The position numbers were made by a program, and so were the translations under genes. DNA of 64,000 nt from Tigriopus japonicus (taxonomy: Eukaryota; Arthropoda; Copepoda; Harpacticoida; Harpacticidae), in NCBI GenBank assembly GCA_010645155.1, contig CM021318.1, positions 68,958 to 132,957 of the forward strand, written 5' to 3'. Below are positions 48,301 to 60,292 of this stretch, in pieces. The notes under the pieces were generated by a model that searched no databases, had not been told where the DNA came from, and was given only the letters and a program-made list of their open reading frames with translations. Within the stretch, counting starts at the first letter, position 1, and each line of letters opens with the position of its first letter.

Positions 48301-51300
48301 GACGGCAAAGCCTAAAAAGTAAGAAATGTTCTATACAGGGTGGGTCAGAAGAAACGGAGCAACATACCATACCTGCAATATGGGCGCTTAAAAAATGTAT
48401 GAACATTGAAAAATCCAACGGATTTTCTTCAGAAATATGTGCCTTTTAATCAATTCGTAAAAAATATGCTTTTTTATTAGTTCTTAAGTAATATGTGCTT
48501 TTATTTTTATTCTTAAGAAATATGTGCTTTTATTTTTATTCTTAAGAAATATGTGTTTTTATTCGCTTTCATTACCCTTGGTTTCAATCATTCCCAAATT
48601 TTAGAAAAAGGGGGAAAATGATTACTGAGCATAAATAGAGTTTCAAACACTAGTTTTGGATGATATGGTTCAGTGTTCCGTTTCTTGGGGAGCACTCGGT
48701 AGTCAAAGGGGTCAAAAATTAGTTTTATCAAATTTTAGAATTTACAGATCGGTTGTAGATGTGTTCATAAGATATCCGGCAAACAGCATTGTGGATATGA
48801 ATGCCGTGACCTCAAAGTTGGTGGCCAATTCCAGTGGAACAATTGTTCCAAACACTTCCGGGTCCAATTCTGAAAATTCTTCCACGTCATCATCCAGCAC
48901 TAATCAGGTATATCATTCAGCATATTATTAAGATACCCTTAAAAAGAGCATTTATTTTTCTGAAAGTCAAACTAAACCTAAAATATTTGCATTGCCCATC
49001 AGCTCAGTTGGTTTGAAAGGTTCTCAAAATTACATATTATGCCACCCTGCAATTCAATGAGCAGCATCTGCAATATGTAGAGAGTATGAAATATATCTTT
49101 CTTGAGTGGCTTCATGGCTGCACGTTGTGTCACGATCTACCACTGTGTCGTTTTAACTCATGATTTAAGTTGTTGGTGACTAAAGGCCGAAAAAATATGC
49201 AAAAATATTACATACTTTCGGCAATACAAAAGCATGAAATTTCATTGCCATATTTACCTCCTGTACCCTAAATGGCATTACTTTGAAATTTTTTAGGAAC
49301 GGGAACCAGAAAATCTGGGGAAAAGTTTCTGTTTTTTTGGGGTAGTTTTGAAGTTGATTTAAATTCAACTTATAATTCAGTATATGATGCCTACAAGATG
49401 CTTCACATACTTGAACAATTCATACTGACCCTGAAACAGAAATAGATTAATCTTGTGAAAAACACCTCACGGCGTTTAATTGAGTTGGGTAGGTCATTTT
49501 TAAGTTCCAAAGATATTTGAGACCAGTTTTAAGGTGAAGAGACAATGTCAAATATGTTACCGAAAGGTCACGGGCCAAAAATTGATTTAATGTCACTTAA
49601 AACACGATTTACGAAAATTTTCTTTTGGCTAATTGTTAGGCACACTTAGTTCGGCAATGATTCAAAATATTGGTATAATCTAACCGCTCAATTTTCAATG
49701 GCTATTCTCGAACACAATTCTCGAAGGACACAATTGGACTTTTGTTCACACCAGTTCGAAGAAGGGATCAATAGATTAAGTCAATATTTCTGGTTCAGGC
49801 AACAATGAGACCATCTTAGGAATAGGTGATAAGAAAAATTCAGAAAATTTTTTATAAGCAAATTTTAAGTGACATTATATCAATTCTTGGCCCGTGACCT
49901 AAAACTGAACTCTATTACATATGCGGCATTGTCTTCTAACTCCTAAAGTGGTCTCAAATGTCTTTGGAACTTAAAAATGACTGCTCCAGCTCAATTAAAC
50001 GCCCTTAAAACCTTACCAAAACCAAAAATACTTCAAAGTGTAATGAAGGAGCGCGGTAAATAGGTCACATGTTAAAACGGTCACGGCAAAAAGCTCACAG
50101 CAAAATGGTCACAGACCCGTGCAGCTCCAGAGGTAGCATAGAACATACCAGGCCCCAAGGGACCTGGTATGTTCTATGGTTGAATATTGTCCGATGGGAC
50201 ACAGGATTTACCGAGTGGAACACCATTATGTTAAGGCCCATATGGTCTCATAAGTATAGTCGAAACGATGTGACTCTCAACCAATTTTAGAACAATGGTT
50301 CGAACCTACCTTGGATCCATTTGACCACAGAGGGTGTCCTTGCCCCTCTAGAGTCAAAATTACACCCTTCTTTCTAGATGTGCCCATGGGCGTCTAAGAT
50401 ATTTCGAGTGGAACATACAAATACTCAGGGAAAAGGTATCTTTTTACCGTGACCGTCTTACCGTGTGATAAGCGCTTGTTACTTCAAGATAAACCCACAA
50501 CCACAAAAAACTTGTCTTTTTCAGGAATTGGAGCAACAGAATGCCACATTGTTTTGGGCACTAGTTTTGATATGCCTATTCCTGGCAGCTTTAGTCTTGA
50601 TCGCCTTGTGTTGCTATTGCTGCCCAGGCTGCTATTACTACAGAGGAGAGTAAGTTTAAATGATAGAAAAATATGCCCTTTGAACAACAACTAATCCAAG
50701 GCATCATTCCAGCAAAGTCAACTCGGTAGGGATCGATGGCAGCGAACGAGACATTCGAGTCGTGACCGTGACCGACGGAGCAGGTCGTGAATTGAAGGAT
50801 GCCAAATTTGTCGAGATCATCAGGTCTGCCAAGGATCGGATCCGATCAGCCGCCAGTATGGGTAAGTTCAGAATATATCAATTGAAACTGATTCATTCCA
50901 TGGAGTTAACAAGGTTATTGTTGACGAAATTTTCAGCGTTTGTTAAGCTAAAACGTGAGTTATTGCCGAGCTATAAAGATGCGACTTGTGCTATACCATG
51001 TTAATACGTCTATGCCGTATGCTTTTATAGACTATAATATGTAACATAGTTTTCTCAAGTCAGAGCTTAAATACTAGTTTTTTTGCATGAATTTGATAAG
51101 CTTCAATCTCCATTACATGAAGCATGGCTTATCAAATTTTCAATTTTTGCAATTAACAGCATTCCTACTGTACGTACTTTATTTAAAAAATAAACTTATT
51201 CTAGGACGCACGTCAGAATTGAAGCGTTGGCGAGTTCGAAGTGCAGGATCCTTTCGAAGTGGAAGTGACCGATCTAATCTTCATCACAACACCCAAAGAC

Positions 51301-54300
51301 CTTATCGAGTAAGCATTTTTCACGATCATTTATAACTCAATAAAGGACTCCTAGAAAGTGGACACTAATTCTACCGACAGTATTTTCAATTGCATTCTCC
51401 ATTCATGAAATGAGTTTTCCATCACATTAGTCACCTCTTTTGTTCCAAAGCACCCATTTTTTTTTTCAAATTCAATCTAAGGTTAAAATCAGAAGTTTTG
51501 CTTTCGCAAACTCGGTGCAGAAGAGAGCAAAAAATGTATGTGTTCTTTTTTTGAGTTGCGGTTAAGGAAAAATTTAAATAGTAGTTTACACAAAAGAAGG
51601 TCTCAATTGAAAAAAAAAACATAGATTTTACTATTACAAGTAGAAGTTATCTCAAGCCTCGTGGTCCAAACTTCCAGTCGTTCTTGATCAAACAGACCTT
51701 TTTCTTCAATCTGGCCACCTTTCAGCTTCTTGATCCCAAAGACTCCGAGAGCATAATTCTGGTTCGTGAGGCTGGAGGTCGCGTTTCCCGGAGGTCTCAA
51801 AATGGTCCCAAAGGCAGGGACGATCGGTATAGAGTGAAGGAGATGGAAGAGCTAGATGCACAAGCTCTGGCCGATCGGGAACAAGACCTGGATCTAGATT
51901 CCTCATACATTCTGGAACAAGAGAGCGTGGATGAACGAACAGGACAACGAACTCGACGCCGAATCTATCACAGTCGGAAAACACCCATTGAGAAGGGGAA
52001 AATATTCAAGGTCTGATCAATACAAATAGGATTGTGCCAGTGTGTGTGTTGTCTATTTAATGGATAATTGGGGTCATTAGGTGGTGGACGAGGATGAGAG
52101 GAACCACAGTCGACAAGGTGGAGATGATATACAAGTTTTGAGACTGGACGACGACACCCGAAGAGAGGAGACCTACCGACGAGTGGGTGGATCCGAGATT
52201 CTCAGTCTTGATGAACCCAGAGAGCATGTGCACAAGGCTGTAGGCACAGATTCAACTCCACCCATGTAAGGATACGATTTTCATCCTCATTAGCTGGACT
52301 ATTTAAAACAATTAATTTGAGAAACAATGAGAAAAAGTTACTTGAAGAACCATAGAAATTTGAGACTTGAATTCAATTTTTTTGTAAGATGAAAATTTAT
52401 CAAAAGTATGAGTTAAGTATATATAAAGAAATCAATGGTATTTATGATCGATTATGGGTCCAAATTGCTTGTCCTCTTTAACACTTTCCCAATTGCTGAT
52501 AAAAAGTGCTCAAAACATTTCAAGAATTGGCTTTTAATCTTCGATATGATGCTAGATTTGGCACTGCCAATTAAAGAAGATTTTGTGACCGTTGGCTCTG
52601 TGTTGCAAATGAGATCGAAACATGGGGTCTTTGTATTCACAAAATTGTAATTTTGTTTTGTGATTTTTTTTGACTGTTCTGTATTCAATAATTTTCTTTT
52701 CCAGTCAAATTGAAGTTCAGGGAGAGCCTAGGAGAACCAGAAGTGAACTGGATTTAGCCCGAGTGGATTTACCAGATGATCCAGGAGGTGAATTCTACAC
52801 GGCTGTGGGGCCAGATGGAAAAGAGATCATCTTGAGACGATATCTAAATGACCAAACCCCAGAAAACAACCCGTATATGGAACGAGGTTTCCTGAGCATG
52901 GCCATGGTTCATCTGCAAGATCAACATGATCCACAAGTGCAAAATGCATCCAAGAGCCCGCGGAAACTAACGGCTTATGTGGATGCCAATGGGCGTTATT
53001 ACAGAGTACCTGACCCCCGAGGTTATCCTGGGGGATCACAAAGCTTGCCACGTAGGCCAGGCTATGTTGATGGGTAAGAAAAATTGCAAATTGCATATAG
53101 CTAAAATCAAGAGCCAAATTCACTATTTTGCTACGTCCTAGATACGAGACTGGAGAATCCATCCACAGTGATAATGACAGTAATGCCTCTCCGTACCGTC
53201 GTCCGCACTACAACACATTTCATGGGTATCCATCCCAGCATTACAACCCAAATGCAGCAAACAACCGCCTCAAGCACAAAAGCCTGGACAATCCCAATCC
53301 CATGGCAGATCTGACGCCCAAACATAAGATACGCACCCCCATTTTAGAAGAAACTGAGAGCACTCTTGAGGCTGAAAGGCTGAAATCTCGGCAGTCTCGC
53401 CGTGACCAGTAGGAGACCAATACTTTAATGCATGGTTAGCTTTAGACAAGCCTTCTTCAAGTTGTATTCATTGCAGATTTAAAGTCTCTTACGATAATTC
53501 AGATGCCAGTGTTCTGAGGTTTCGCATCAATGATGGAAATGTTTCCCCTGAGCCAGCATACACTGATACCAAGGCATCCATTTTGAGACGGCGAAACACA
53601 ATGGCCAAAATGCTCAAAGAAGAGGACAACCGTCAAAGTCAGGAAGATCCTCATCACTTGAAGCCCAGTCATCGATATCGGCATTGGAGTCTCAATGAGC
53701 TGAACCAAAGGCATGATAGTGAAATCCGAGCAGCAAAGATGAGGAAATGGAACAGTCTATCAAATGATGAACTGATCAACTCAAAACATTCCTTGAATAA
53801 CAACACGAGAGCTCCCCACTTTAGAGCAGGCCAAGATGGTGAGACATATTTAGGCACTCTATGTTTTCATGTGTGTGTGTGTATGAGCAATGTGTGACAT
53901 CTGAAATCGGAATATCACTTCTTCGACATCCTATTGCACTGCCCAGGGAAAGGGTTGGCTGATTTGTACATAATTGTATGGTTTCTTGGCAATGTTATAG
54001 GGCAAATTGAACTCGTTCCTGTTGATAGCACCCATCCACTTCATCCTCATCATGTGCATCATCCGGCTTCACAAGACTCTCAACCACGCAAGTTTTCCAA
54101 GCACATTTCCGTTACTCAAAGAGAAAGGGATCAAGGTTACCATAACGACCAAACCAACTATCCCAGGTTGGTGTCTGTTCATTATCCACCCTCGGTTGGT
54201 TTGCCACATTCATGTTAGAACGATGTCCATTAGATGCCCCATCCTTGTTTTAGGGACCCTGATTCACAAACCTTGAATGTGCACAATCGAGAGCCACTTT

Positions 54301-57300
54301 GGTATCGCCTGACCAATGGTCACTCCTTCACCAGGGGGTCCAAAGGCTCTCACTCTCACCTGGCTTCCATCCACAGAGATCCATTGGATTACTCTCAAGT
54401 TTCTTCCACCACCTCTTCTGAAGGTTTGTTCAATGTCCTTTGATGGTTTGTTGCCTTGACCATTGGTGATTGAAAATTATTTTTCAGTTTCCTTGCCGTC
54501 TCGATCTAGTTCCGTCATGAGCCAACCCCATCGTCATACAATTGACCACATGGTGGAACAAGGTCAGAAGAGTCGCTCAATTATAGACGAAAACTTTGCC
54601 AGGAATATTGGAGTCACTCCTGCAAGTAGCGGACGTCCATCGTAAGTGAATATGCATCCCTTCCCTTATACACCTTGCCACTAGAGCCACTACAATTAGA
54701 AGAGTATGCAAATGAGACTGAGTGAATCTGCTTTCAACCAAGTGTCTACATGTCGTGAAAAATAACGCCAAAAGCAAGACTACTTTGGCAACGCCATGCC
54801 CATTTTTCAAAATGGGCTTATTTTGTATTTTATTTGAGTTGTGAGCTTTCTTCAATTCTTGATCCTTTCCCTTTGTGCTTAATGACGTAATTGGGACTAA
54901 GGAAAATCTCATGTTCATACTCTGTAACTATAGTGGCTAAAGTCGCCATCAACTAAGCTAGTAATCCATTTTCATCCATTTTAGAAGATATTCCCAATTG
55001 AAGGCACCACAATCACAATACGTACCTGAATCCGGAAGTGAAATGAACAGCTTAGAATACACTTATGATCACAATGGTGAGGTAGTCAGTAAAGATGACT
55101 CTGACGTGATTATGATTCATGAGCATCCTCGAGTTCGCCGTCACACCACAGAAATCCGCCGAAGCATCATGAATGCCACCCCGAGGTATAAATGATTTTG
55201 ATGCTCACATGTGTTCCAAAACGGGATCCTATTTTGAGCCTCATTGCTCTTCTCCTCAGATACATGGACTGGTACAATGGTCCCAACCAAAACTCACCCC
55301 ACCGGCCTTCTCAGTTGAGCACAATCTCAGCGCCAGCCATTCCTTATGGCAGCGTTCAAAGTTTAAGGCCTTCACGTACACGCTCACCTTCAAGAGAGCC
55401 TCGACAATCCACGATGGTGCGAACAGGATCCCTCACAAACTTGTCGGATGAGCACAAAATCGAGGAACCCGTCGCTGAACACTCCAGATCCTCCACACCC
55501 GAGGAAGAGCGATCACGGGCTAATTCCATTGATAATCTGGAAGACTCTTCTGAATCAGGTAGTTAATCTTTAGTGCCGGGATTGTCGCTCACAATTTCGC
55601 GCTGTTTCGGTTCTCGAGCGCTTAATAGTCCACTTTTAGGAGGACTCGAACGCGAGCAACGAGTTTTCGTTTGTCGTTGGCAAGGAGCTAGCACGCTTAA
55701 TGACTCCGAAGAGCGATAAATCTCGCAAGAGAATTGTACATAAACTCATTAAATCAGATGAGATGGACCTCCGTCCGTGACTCTTAGGCTATTAAGTGCG
55801 TACTTTGGCCGCTGTAATGTGGAAATACGTATAAATGTAACGGGACTGTCGAAGTTGTCCAGGAGGAGCCAATTTCAAAGTTTGCTAAGGAGCCATTTTT
55901 CTCTACAGCATGCACCCCATTACGCCACCTTTATGGGCCATTCTCAGAGGTCCAAGGGTTGTTAAGATGTCAGAAATGGAGCAATAATAGAATTTTCAAT
56001 GACGTGCGGAGCGGTGATGGGGTTTTCCACAGTGGATACGCACTCCTTCCGAGTTCTGCTGTCCTGATAAGCTTGGAGGGAACAAATTGCCAAAATGTCT
56101 ATTATGATCGCTTTATGAGCTACAGAAAGCAATTTCAACCCATAGTAAATGGCCAAAGTGCACGGGAAAAAGTCCTTGTTAGCCATAAAGTCAAGAGAGA
56201 GAAAGACCTAGAACAAGATACCATGCTTATCGACACACTTTCAAAAAAAATCCCTCGTCGGTCTAATCGGTTTCTGTTAACCGGTTAAATCTTTCCGAGC
56301 CTTTTATCCATGTTTTCACTTCAAATGACGTTCTTTCCTTTCCTATCTATAAATTGATTTCAGTTAATCCAACCATCCGCCTCAATTGTGCATTTTTCCA
56401 GAATAATGCCTAATTGAAGTACTCGATGAGAAAGGGACATTTAGATTAAAATCTGGCGTTTTATTCAGTGGTCGATGGACACCTGGTTACTTTCTTGAGT
56501 TTCCCCAAAATTTGCGCAGGGAACGAAAGGACAGTCAAGTCATAACTCGTTCTTATCTCTCGTCCCAATGGGATCATAGACTCTTGTCAAGAACCCAGAG
56601 AGGTTTTTTTTGCCCTGCCAAACATTGACGACCTCTCCGATGTTCTTTTGGTCCTCAGCCCTCTCCATATGTAGTAAATTCAATAGTCCAGTAGAATGTC
56701 CCATGAATGGCTCGACTTGGAAAGGGCTGTAAAGTCACCTGGTCACTGGTTTACGACTTGACGGGGATTTTTTGCTGGCTTGCCTGCTTGTCTGTCACAA
56801 TTTGTCGTTTTATCAGTGCATTTTATCTGGCAGGGCGGAAAAAGTCGGGCTCTGGTCGTGTTCTACTCTCCTGATGCTCTTGTAGAGCACAAATCACCAA
56901 AACGTCCATTATGACCACTTTAACAGCTTCATAAAGACTCATTTTATGCAGAGTTTTGCTCCTTTATTGCTTCGGTTACGACTCGAATGCCCGTTAATGC
57001 AACCTCCCTTCTTCCGCCTTCTATCCATCCATATGTAGTACTTTCGGAGCCGTGAACTTCAATAGTGAGCACGGATCAATATAGATGGAGTGAAAGGTAT
57101 TGCGGGAAAAGTCCACAGAGAAAGACGCTTCCGGCCAAAATGGTGACTGATGACTCCCAATAAAACTGAATTGGACTTGCTCCGTCCATCTTCTGTGTTT
57201 TGGACCTGTCTCCTTTTCTTTGGTGGATGATCTCAGTGAAGGCAATTAGGGCTGAATTCGTTAAAGTTTTTTTATGGTTGTGACTAGTGCATTGAGGAGA

Positions 57301-60157
57301 TGGTTTTTTTAAACAATAGGGTGCAGACATCCAGCGGGAAATTCAAAGTTTTAAAGTCTTAAAATTATGCAAAACAGGATGAACGAGAATGGCAAATAAT
57401 ATGTCTGGTTTACAAGTTTATTAGGCTATTTGTGAATTATATTTTGTGGATTAGTGTTTAGGATTGAGAGCTGATTTCCAAAAAACAGTTATTCATTTGC
57501 ATCGCAATTTGCAGTAATTTAACTCTATTCTAAAATACAATAAAAGCACTGATGTGGTTGTTGAATAACAAAATTGTGTTTCCTTTCATTCACGTTAATT
57601 TTTTCTGCCTTCTTTCATGAGGAAAAAAGTGCAAATCAGCTAGGAAAGAACATCTGTTTCTTTCACAAAAATACCCCTACTCCTTCATTAAGACTTAAAT
57701 CAATGAATTTCTTAATCTCATTCAAAATGCCATTGCTTTCAAAACTTTCATACCAAAGTGTTTCGCCCCATCCCTAACCTCTTTCAAAAATCACATGATT
57801 TTTTACAGTGCAGTGTCGTCATAGGAAAATACGAAGAACGCCAATCGTTAGCACCACACATTCAGTAGAAGCTTTGGAGATGACTTGCCATGAAATTGAG
57901 CTGTCCAACTCTTTAAGATCAGAATGGTGGATGGCTCTTTAAGTCATAAAAAGACTGTTGAACGAGTCTCATTTCACTCTAAAGAAAGAGACCTGGTCAA
58001 CAACTCAGCTCCATGTACTGTTCTACCAAGAACCACTGAATTTCACTGGACTGGGAGGCTAATGAGATGAATCATGATCTCTTGTCGTAACAAAGCAATT
58101 ACGTTCTTCTGCATATGACATCTTGTTTATGTTGATAAGAATACGTATTTCAATTTTCAGCTCAATCCAATGTCGGAGACAAAAGTTATGCTTTGTCAAA
58201 GTTCAATGCAAATCCTACCGAGAAGGAATGAATTAGTCCTTTTGTGGTAATTGCTTTACCACAAAAGGGCGAATTCATTCATTCAATGCTCTCTTCAGTA
58301 CAAAAGTTTGAGAAGGCATAACTTTTCACTCCAGCATTCGATTGAGCTGAAAATTGAAAAACGTCGTCTACTGAATGCAAGCCAGGTCTCATTGGCAGAA
58401 GAACGCAATTGGATATATTCTTCTGGAAATCATAATTCTCACCGTTAGCCTCGCACTCCAGTTTTCAGTGCTTCTTGGTTCTACATAGATGTTAAGGGCA
58501 AAATATAATTACTTTTTACTCATATCAGGTCAGATGAGTTTATATTTCAATTTTCAACTCAACGAGGATACATATGGATAAGAAACCTTTGAAAAGGAGA
58601 GCATGTTATGGAAAGCCAAAGTTGATGATGATTCACGTTGGTTATGTGATCTCTTGTATCTACAGATTTTTTTTATAATTGTTGCATTTTGGTAATTTTT
58701 AAGTTGTCTTTATCAAACATAGTTTTAGAGTTAACTTTATCTCTGACCTTCACTTAAGTGAACATGGATATGCAGGGTTATAAAAATGTACAAAAAACAG
58801 ATCAATATTTGGGGATACCAGTATCTTCCAAAACACTCATATTTTAGTAATGTGAGAACAAAAATGCTGCCTATTCAAAAGCATTTGAACAGCTTATAAA
58901 AACTGGTTAAAGTAGATTTGAAGGCAACGTGAAAATCGATGTGTTTTGTGTTTTCAAACCTTTCTACATTTATCATTTTTCTCTAATCAAGGAAAATCTC
59001 GGTTTTTTTCCACTGCCGTTTTAAAATTAGATTGCTTTTTGGAACCTTTCATGATGATAAAAAAATTCCCAACTTGGTACAGCTTGTTTTTTTGCACCTG
59101 TGTCCTCATATGCTTTTGTTTTAAGCCTCGACATTTGGAAAAAAGTTAGTGTTATGTTTATTTTTTCGCATTCCCTTGTCAAAAGTCGATTTTAAGACGC
59201 TGTTTTTTTGTTTTTGAGTAGTATTGCCTATAAACAAGTTTGAAATGTACAAGAGTTGGATGTTAAAAAGTTGGATGCTGAATCAGTATTATCTATAAGT
59301 TTAAAGGAAGAAAAAAAGTTCATTGGAATTGGCAAACTTGAGCAGATACCTAAGTTTTCCAAATAATGCCTTTTTAAATATTTATTCCTTACTTCCATTA
59401 CTGATAAAACCTTTCAGAGCTTATTTCTTTTCTCCAATTGAACTGAACCAATGAGCAATGATCAAAAGAGGAAGAAGTAGGTTAACCGAAGGTTACAAAA
59501 TCGCCACTAGAGGGAGGCAAAACTTCTCTTGATTTCAGAGCTATTATTGTTACTTTTTGCCAAAATTGCACCGTCCATCTTAAAGTTGAATTTTCTTCAT
59601 ATTCTCTTTTTTATAACAGACAACTCTCTACAATATTACATATTCAATTTCTGCGAGTCGACGATATCATTGTGTTCAAAAATCAAAAAGTACGCTGAGT
59701 AATCACAAATTAAGGCCAAAGATTTAACAGAAGCATCCACAACCGTTTCTACCTCAAGATGGCGCTGTTTGTCAATTTTCTCTTTGATTGTTCCTTAAGA
59801 AGCTTTCTCTGACGGCAAGTTGTTCATTTTGAGAACAAGAGAGGGCAGGGCGTGCTCATTTATGCGATTGCCACTTGGGTGATAAGAATGTTGGTTTTCT
59901 TTAAAATCCTCTTTAGATCTTCATCAATGGGTCCATGTCTCATATTTGTTATCTCGACGCTCCTTTGATGTTGAGTAATGAGCTCAATTGATTTTCCGTT
60001 TCATTTTGCAGGGATCAGTTCTTTGAGCCAACCACAGCATCCCAGGCGAAAATCTGCTCAAGAACTCATGACCAAGAAAAGTGTCTTCAGTCGGGCCTAC
60101 GATGATGTGACTGTGCGTCATATTCGACCTAATTCGGCAGAAGTCTTAATAGACTAA
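30389..60157 (+). CDS. Non-classical cadherin (six repeats, very long cytoplasmic tail)
   Basis: 27 exons join in frame (1837 residues): 30389-30587, 32006-32204, 37103-37355, 38138-38278, 38342-38494, 38554-38723, 38786-38873, 45571-45726, 45800-45955, 46041-46197, 46849-47220, 47991-48318, 48748-48907, 50525-50649, 50713-50861, 51205-51308, 51726-52010, 52081-52265, 52705-53073, 53142-53408, 53477-53838, 54001-54166, 54254-54423, 54488-54641, 54985-55185, 55260-55558, 60012-60157. A signal peptide is followed by about six cadherin repeats. The best calcium motifs are DVNDNAPKF, EATDPDSAENG and DVNDQPPIF; the earlier repeats are degenerate (DVQDSAPYF). Then come a membrane-adjacent region (exons 12-13), a Ser/Asn/Thr-rich stalk, one membrane span (ATLFWALVLICLFLAALVLI) and a palmitoylation-type CCYCCPGC. 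The charged tail of about 960 residues shows no recognisable catenin-binding domain. Overall it recalls insect Cad86C and the PCDH15/Cad99C group; I do not assign a symbol. Confidence 0.9.
31072..31321. mobile_element. hAT-type MITE, 250 bp
   Basis: Ends CAGGGGTCGGCAACC and GGTTGCCGACCCCTG are perfect inverted copies and typical of hAT elements. TGGTAGAT (31061-31068) and TGGTAGAA (31322-31329) form a probable 8-bp duplication, with three extra bases between the left one and the element. Confidence 0.8.
31444..31577. repeat. MITE with GC-rich ends, 134 bp
   Basis: CAGGGTTGGTCGGGGG and CCCCCCGACCAACCTTG are inverted copies. The interior has repeated CCCTTTTATCCCA. No clear target duplication. 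Confidence 0.65.
33973..35612 (-). mobile_element. Tc1/mariner transposon with IR/DR ends
   Basis: 1640 bp bounded by TA on both sides. Termini CAGTCAGGAGCAAAAGTATT and the inverted AATACTTTTGCTGCTGACTG agree except for one base. A second, inner copy of the AGCAAAAGTATTCGTAAC motif lies at about 34165-34185 on the left and, inverted, at about 35401-35420 on the right. This paired-repeat (IR/DR) arrangement is known from Sleeping Beauty-like Tc1 elements. It encloses one full transposase frame. Confidence 0.93.
34192..35214 (-). CDS. Tc1-family transposase, full-length frame
   Basis: 340 residues from the ATG at 35214, the usual length for this family. The N-terminal paired helix-turn-helix region (KIVSLHHGGKGYRAISKLL) is followed by a GRPR-type hook (RSGRPRK) and the PRTTVKDIRNSL segment. 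The catalytic DDE domain shows ILWSDETKVVLFG (first Asp), GGGSIMLWG, FQHDNDPKH (second Asp) and MNPDLNPIENLW (Glu), with DD34E spacing. No stop or frameshift interrupts it. Together with nearly matching ends, this suggests a recent insertion that may still be mobile. It cuts and pastes at TA sites. It lies antisense to the cadherin gene, in intron 2. Confidence 0.95.
   Translation of the reverse strand: MTKIKELDKDLKLKIVSLHHGGKGYRAISKLLDIPISTIQYVVKKAQKNGTAENLPRSGRPRKLSARLERKIVREVTNNPRTTVKDIRNSLSENGLSISRFTVARSLHKAGLKSCSPRKTPLLKDRHLKARLEFAKKYLDKTSDFWSKILWSDETKVVLFGHNDVQRIWRRKGEAFHPKNTIPTVKQGGGSIMLWGSFSAKGTGNLVRIHGTMKKEDYRDILAENLQSSARKLRLGQQFVFQHDNDPKHNSILVKKGLKDNRIKVLDWPSMNPDLNPIENLWRELKVRIRARRPKTIDELEQICYEEWANIPSDVCKNLVNDYEKRLLSVIQQKGHSIKY
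36796..36826 (+). repeat. GAGT tetranucleotide microsatellite
   Basis: About seven GAGT units in cadherin intron 2. Confidence 0.9.
42174..42320. repeat. Palindromic MITE, 147 bp
   Basis: GCCGGATTTTTTGTTTACTG, CGGAGCAGAAA and GACGTTT on the left recur inverted on the right up to TTTTTTCCGGC. GGTCAGCTG / CAGCTGACC lie near the centre. Related copies are at 45342-45480 and about 26688. Confidence 0.75.
45203..45340. repeat. MITE with GTCATAAACAACGCCATCT ends
   Basis: GTCATAAACAACGCCATCT is mirrored by AGATGGCGTTGTTTATGAC, and an inner pair CCATAAGGCC / GGCCTTATG continues the hairpin. Confidence 0.75.
45342..45480. mobile_element. MITE of the GGTCAGC family, inserted at the end of its neighbour
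   Basis: Begins AGGGTCCGGAAA and ends GGGGTCCAC, with a diverged palindromic body. TTATGACT flanks it on both sides (45334-45341, 45481-45488), an 8-bp duplication. The left copy is the terminus of the MITE at 45203-45340. Confidence 0.75.
49472..50003. repeat. Foldback element with about 170-bp arms
   Basis: Left arm GGCGTTTAATTGAG...GTCATTTTTAAGTTCC to about 49627 is matched in reverse from about 49833 to 50003. Both arms include GGTCACGGGCCAA or its complement. Confidence 0.8.
50051..50475. repeat. MITE with internal perfect hairpin
   Basis: GCGCGGTAAATAGGTCACAT and ACGGTCACGG on the left pair with CCGTGACCGT and a GTGTGATAAGCGC end on the right. Inside, CATAGAACATACCAGG / CCTGGTATGTTCTATG (50138-50180) is a perfect 16-bp inverted repeat. 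Confidence 0.7.
58027..58477. mobile_element. Palindromic MITE with 7-bp target duplication, copy 4
   Basis: Termini CAAGAACCACTG and CAGTGCTTCTTG. GTTCTAC flanks both sides exactly (58020-58026, 58478-58484). The central palindrome is in the opposite sense to the other copies. Confidence 0.92.
59555..59950 (+). repeat. Dispersed repeat family B, most complete copy
   Basis: Shares TGCCAAAATTG, GTGTTCAAAAATCAAAAAG, ACAACCGTTTCTACCTCAAG and AAGAATGTTGGTTTTCTTTA with the copies at about 10815 and 27130. Confidence 0.7.
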
Positions 60158-60171
60158 GAGTAATTCGGAGA

Positions 60172-60177
60172 AATAAA
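60172..60177 (+). terminator. Polyadenylation signal of the cadherin gene
   Basis: AATAAA 14 bases past the cadherin stop codon. Confidence 0.6.
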
Positions 60178-60286
60178 CATAATCATGATAACGCTTTCAA
60201 AAACCAAACTCAAAGTTTGAAATTACTTATTACCATAACTTTAGTACTGATTGCAGTTTGTGTATTCTTACAACCGGAACATTGAT

Positions 60287-60292
60287 TTTATT
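60287..60292 (-). terminator. Polyadenylation signal of the fatty-acid-binding protein gene
   Basis: AATAAA on the minus strand, 122 bases past that gene's stop codon and facing the cadherin 3' end. Confidence 0.6.

Larger units (their letters stand above)
48908..50524 (+). other. Cadherin intron 13
   Basis: 1.6 kb, mostly two foldback elements (49472-50003 and 50051-50475). The second ends 50 bases before exon 14, which encodes the membrane span. Confidence 0.6.
55559..60011 (+). other. Cadherin intron 26
   Basis: 4.45 kb before the last exon. Contains a MITE copy (58027) and a repeat B copy (about 59555). A segment near 56050-56140 (CCAAAATGTCTATTATGA) reappears diverged near 56895-56950. 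No exon recognised. Confidence 0.5.

Noticed and set aside
55959..56288. 109-codon plus frame in cadherin intron 26
   Set aside because: Part of a diverged duplicated segment (compare about 56895-56950); no flanking splice sites join it to exons 26 and 27 in phase.
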